This document shows, piece by piece, positions 61,259 through 64,000 of a stretch of DNA of 64,000 bases. Under the pieces are notes generated by a model. The model was not told the DNA's origin and did no database searches. It was given only the letters and a program-made list of their open reading frames with translations. Positions within the stretch are counted from its first letter, which is position 1, and each line of letters starts with the position of its first letter. Source of the stretch: Raphanus sativus (taxonomy: Eukaryota; Streptophyta; Magnoliopsida; Brassicales; Brassicaceae); NCBI RefSeq assembly GCF_000801105.2, contig NC_079513.1, positions 23,342,273 to 23,406,272 of the forward strand, in the 5' to 3' direction. A program made the translations under genes and the position numbers.

Positions 61259-62832
61259 TCAAATCCTGAAATTCAAGAGATGTGACGTTCCATCCAGACC
61301 CTTCTTGAAGTATCCTTCCGTGTATTCTTTTATGGTAATGTCTCTGTATTTTGGAGGGTTTTCTTCAGATACAAGCTCTTTCATTGGTCCATAAACTGTG
61401 GAATTGGCATGTTTACTTGAGCTAAAAAAGCATGCAATTGAAATCCTTGGTCCTTGTCTATTCGCAAGCACCCTATGCTCCAAACTTACAAACTTGTCGT
61501 TCGTTATCTGCTGCAAAAATCCAAACACATAAATAAGCAAAAGGCATTTTGCATATCCTAATTTTTTTCCAAATTCTTACTTTACCTGCAAGAAATCTCC
61601 AACGTTGATGACGAGAGCTCCAGGAAGAGGAACCACATCAACCCAAGAGCCTTGATGAAGAATTTGTAGACCACCGATGTTGTCTTGAAGAAGAACCGTG
61701 AGGAACGAGTTGTCTGAGTGTTTACTTACCCCCAAAGTTAGGTCAGGTTGTGGACAAGGTGGGTAGTAATGGCAGAGCATACTCAAACCCTTCAAGCACC
61801 CCTTGCTCTTAAGGATCTCAGATTCCAAACCCAGTGCTTCTGAGAGAAGCTCAAAGAGTAAACCGCCTAAACTCATCACATGTTTTGAGTATTCGAACAC
61901 AGCATCCCTGAACCAAGCAATGATGTAAAAAATCAACAACACTCTCTTGAAGGAAAACAAAGTTTAGTCTTCTAAAACGACTGATGATAACCATATGCTT
62001 TGACAACGATGTCGACCTAACTAGGCTGATCAATCTGGCTTAATCCAAAACTAATACTAAATTATAAAATATTAAACGATTTGGATTTAACCAATTTAAA
62101 CTCAATCTCTTTGAGACTCTTTCAAACTTGAGACATGTTTGCTATCCCAACCTAAATAAAAGTTGATCCACTCTACCCAAAGTAAACAGGGTTGAGTATA
62201 GGACACTTTAGAAGAATATCACTGTTTTGGCCACAATGAAATTTATAATGCTTTAGTTTAATAACCTCCAATTAATGAAAATATAGTTAAATATGTTTTC
62301 GTCACCTGCAAATCACTGGTAGATCCTCAGGAGTTGGAGGATCTGGAGCTACGTAACAAGTGAAAGTATCTCTCCAGTTAACAGATGGCGAGGAACTGTA
62401 TAGATCGAAGTTACTATTGTAGACAAACTTTTTGTTGGCGTTATCACGGGTAAAGTATCGTTTCTTGACCTCAGGATCTTCCTCGTGAAACCTACGAACT
62501 CCATCTTGAATCTCTTCAAGAACGTTCAAAGGAACACCATGGTTGATCACCTGGAAGAACCCCCACTTCTCCACCGCGTATTTGACTTTCTCTATGACGG
62601 CTTCACGTGAGACTTTGTCCACGTGAACGCTTGCAAAGTCGATGGTAGGGATCATTAGTTTTGAAAGAGAGACAGAAGGTTTCTTATCGGTTGAGAGATC
62701 TTTAGGGGCATGGAAGATACGAGGGACTTCTGTGATGTTAGCGTCGACCATCCCTTTTACTCCTTCTTTGGTCTCGTCGAAAGCTTTGCGCTCCGTATAA
62801 GGATCGAATACGATCGAGGTTTTGTTCACCAT
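61259..62832 (-). CDS. 2-oxoglutarate/Fe(II) dioxygenase, ACC-oxidase homolog, copy 2
   Basis: A 366-residue paralogue of copy 1, with exons 62306-62832, 61586-61907 and 61259-61510. The start [20 protein letters not shown] aligns with [20 protein letters not shown] of copy 1; an upstream in-frame extension is dismissed for that reason. Iron ligands are His239, Asp241 and His295; 2-oxoglutarate is bound by Arg305-x-Ser307 (RIS). The third exon begins Gln-Ile where the other copies have Leu-Ile, at an acceptor with two adjacent CAGs, so alternative splicing by one codon is possible. Intact. Confidence 0.93.
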
Positions 62833-63432
62833 TGTTGGCTTCCTTTTCTTCACAAGATGTTTATTTAGAAGAAGAAAAATGATAAGGAAAAATAAGGATT
62901 GAAACAAAAATTCGCGAATTTTTTTTTTTTTGAAACAGTGGAGAGATTTTTTTTATTTACTAGTCTGATTGGACATAGTTATAGCTTTAATTTTTTATAT
63001 AGAATTAAGACTGTGATTTTCTTTATGTAACTGTAAAATTTTGATGCTGTAAGATTTTAGTTTTAATTTTGAGATAATTTAATGAATTATTCATACATTT
63101 CATAGTATAGCCCCGGGCGGTCACACTTTTCATCGCCCTTGTAAGCCGGCCATAGATGTTCTTATAATCAATTCGTGCAATACATTTCACTTCTGTATAG
63201 TCTGATACACATGACTAAATTAGAAAGATCCACATACAGAGGTTGGTACATATGACTAAAGTAAAGATCCACATATATTTGATACATATGACTTAATAGA
63301 AAGATCCACTTATAGTGCTGATACATATACACACGCTATTCGGTACACTGGTTTAATTATTCCAGATTTTAAGAAAAGAGTAATTGGTTCTAAGAAACAC
63401 CTCAATTTTCTTTTTTTTTCTGTAGTTTTTTT
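62833..63432. other. Intergenic DNA between dioxygenases 2 and 3
   Basis: No gene. Several degenerate copies of the motif CTGATACATATGACTAA-AGAAAGATCCACAT (63190-63330), a short local repeat. Confidence 0.5.
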
Positions 63433-64000
63433 TCAAATCCTGAAGTTCAAGAGATGTGATGTTCCATCCAGACCTTTCTCATTGTATCCATCTGTGTATT
63501 CTTTTATGGTTATGTCTCTGTATTTTGGAGGGTTTTCTTCAGATACGAGCTCTTTCATTGGTCCATAAACTGTGGAATTGGCACTTTTAGTTGAGCCAAA
63601 AAAGCTTGCAACTGATATCCTTGGACCTTGTCTATTAGCAAGGACCCTATGCTCCACACTTACAAACTTATCGTTCGTTATCAGCTGCAAAAAACGAAAC
63701 ATATAAATAAACTAAATATATTTGGTATTTATGTTTTTATTTTTTAAATTATTACTTTACCTGCAAGAAATCTCCAATGTTGATGATGAGAGCTCCAGGA
63801 AGAGGAGCGACATCAACCCAAGAGTCTTGATGAAGAATTTGTAGCCCACCGATGTTGTCTTGAAGAAGAACCGTGAGGAAGGAGTTGTCTGAGTGTTTAC
63901 TTGTCCCCAAAGTTAGGTCAGGTTGTGGACAAGGTGGGTAATAATGGCAGATCATAAGCAAACTCTTCAAGCACTCCTTGCTCTTCAGGATATCAGGTTC
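63433..64000 (-). CDS. 2-oxoglutarate/Fe(II) dioxygenase, ACC-oxidase homolog, copy 3 (5' part outside the window)
   Basis: Exon 3 (63433-63684) and most of exon 2 (63761 to the window edge) are present. Splice sites and phases are the same as in copies 1 and 2. It has the HxD motif (SKHSDNSF), the distal His ([11 protein letters not shown]) and RxS (RIS). Closer to copy 2 than to copy 1 ([21 protein letters not shown]). No defect in the visible part; exon 1 lies beyond 64000. Confidence 0.92.

Overview
This window is nuclear DNA of a crucifer, most likely Brassica or a close relative. Genes have introns with GT-AG borders, intergenic DNA is AT-rich and full of plant transposons, and the gene order can be read against Arabidopsis chromosome 5 around At5g59300-At5g59540. 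Arabidopsis identifiers are recalled from memory and were not searched. In order I recognise LTP3/LTP4, the At5g59350-type membrane protein, ACT4, MBD6, an At5g59460-type small protein, an At5g59480-type HAD hydrolase, and At5g59530/At5g59540-type 2-oxoglutarate dioxygenases.

Layout. 1-6 kb: the tail of an unidentified gene, a lipid-transfer protein and a LINE-derived insertion. 6-18 kb: a membrane protein, a very young 5'-truncated LINE, a hAT MITE, actin, a defective hAT element, a methyl-CpG-binding protein and a tRNA-Gly. 18-37.4 kb: three tandem EFR/FLS2-class (subfamily XII, non-RD) LRR receptor kinases. Between them lie duplicated, decayed pieces of four ordinary genes (PGRL1-like, Rab5IF-like, thymidylate kinase ZEUS1-like, MPDU1-like), plus a Helitron and a hAT-like element in front of the second kinase. 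38-42 kb: two intact minus-strand housekeeping genes and an MPDU1 relic. 42.8-50 kb: a Helitron, then an F-box pseudogene split by a young non-autonomous LTR retrotransposon. 51.7-53 kb: a DC1-domain gene body with no start codon. 55.5-56.3 kb: a frameshifted isoprenylcysteine-methyltransferase-like pseudogene. 58.5-64 kb: three tandem ACC-oxidase-homolog dioxygenases, the last cut by the window edge.

The main story is a syntenic block under gene loss. Intact genes lie at both ends. In the middle, the homologues of At5g59400, 59410, 59440 and 59470 survive only as fragments, partly in two or three copies, interleaved with an expanded immune-receptor-type kinase cluster. I found no wholly new biochemical system. 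The strongest signals are this relic/receptor mosaic, the transposon that split the promoter of the second kinase (with the unoccupied site still visible in its paralogue), and several insertions with clear target-site duplications.
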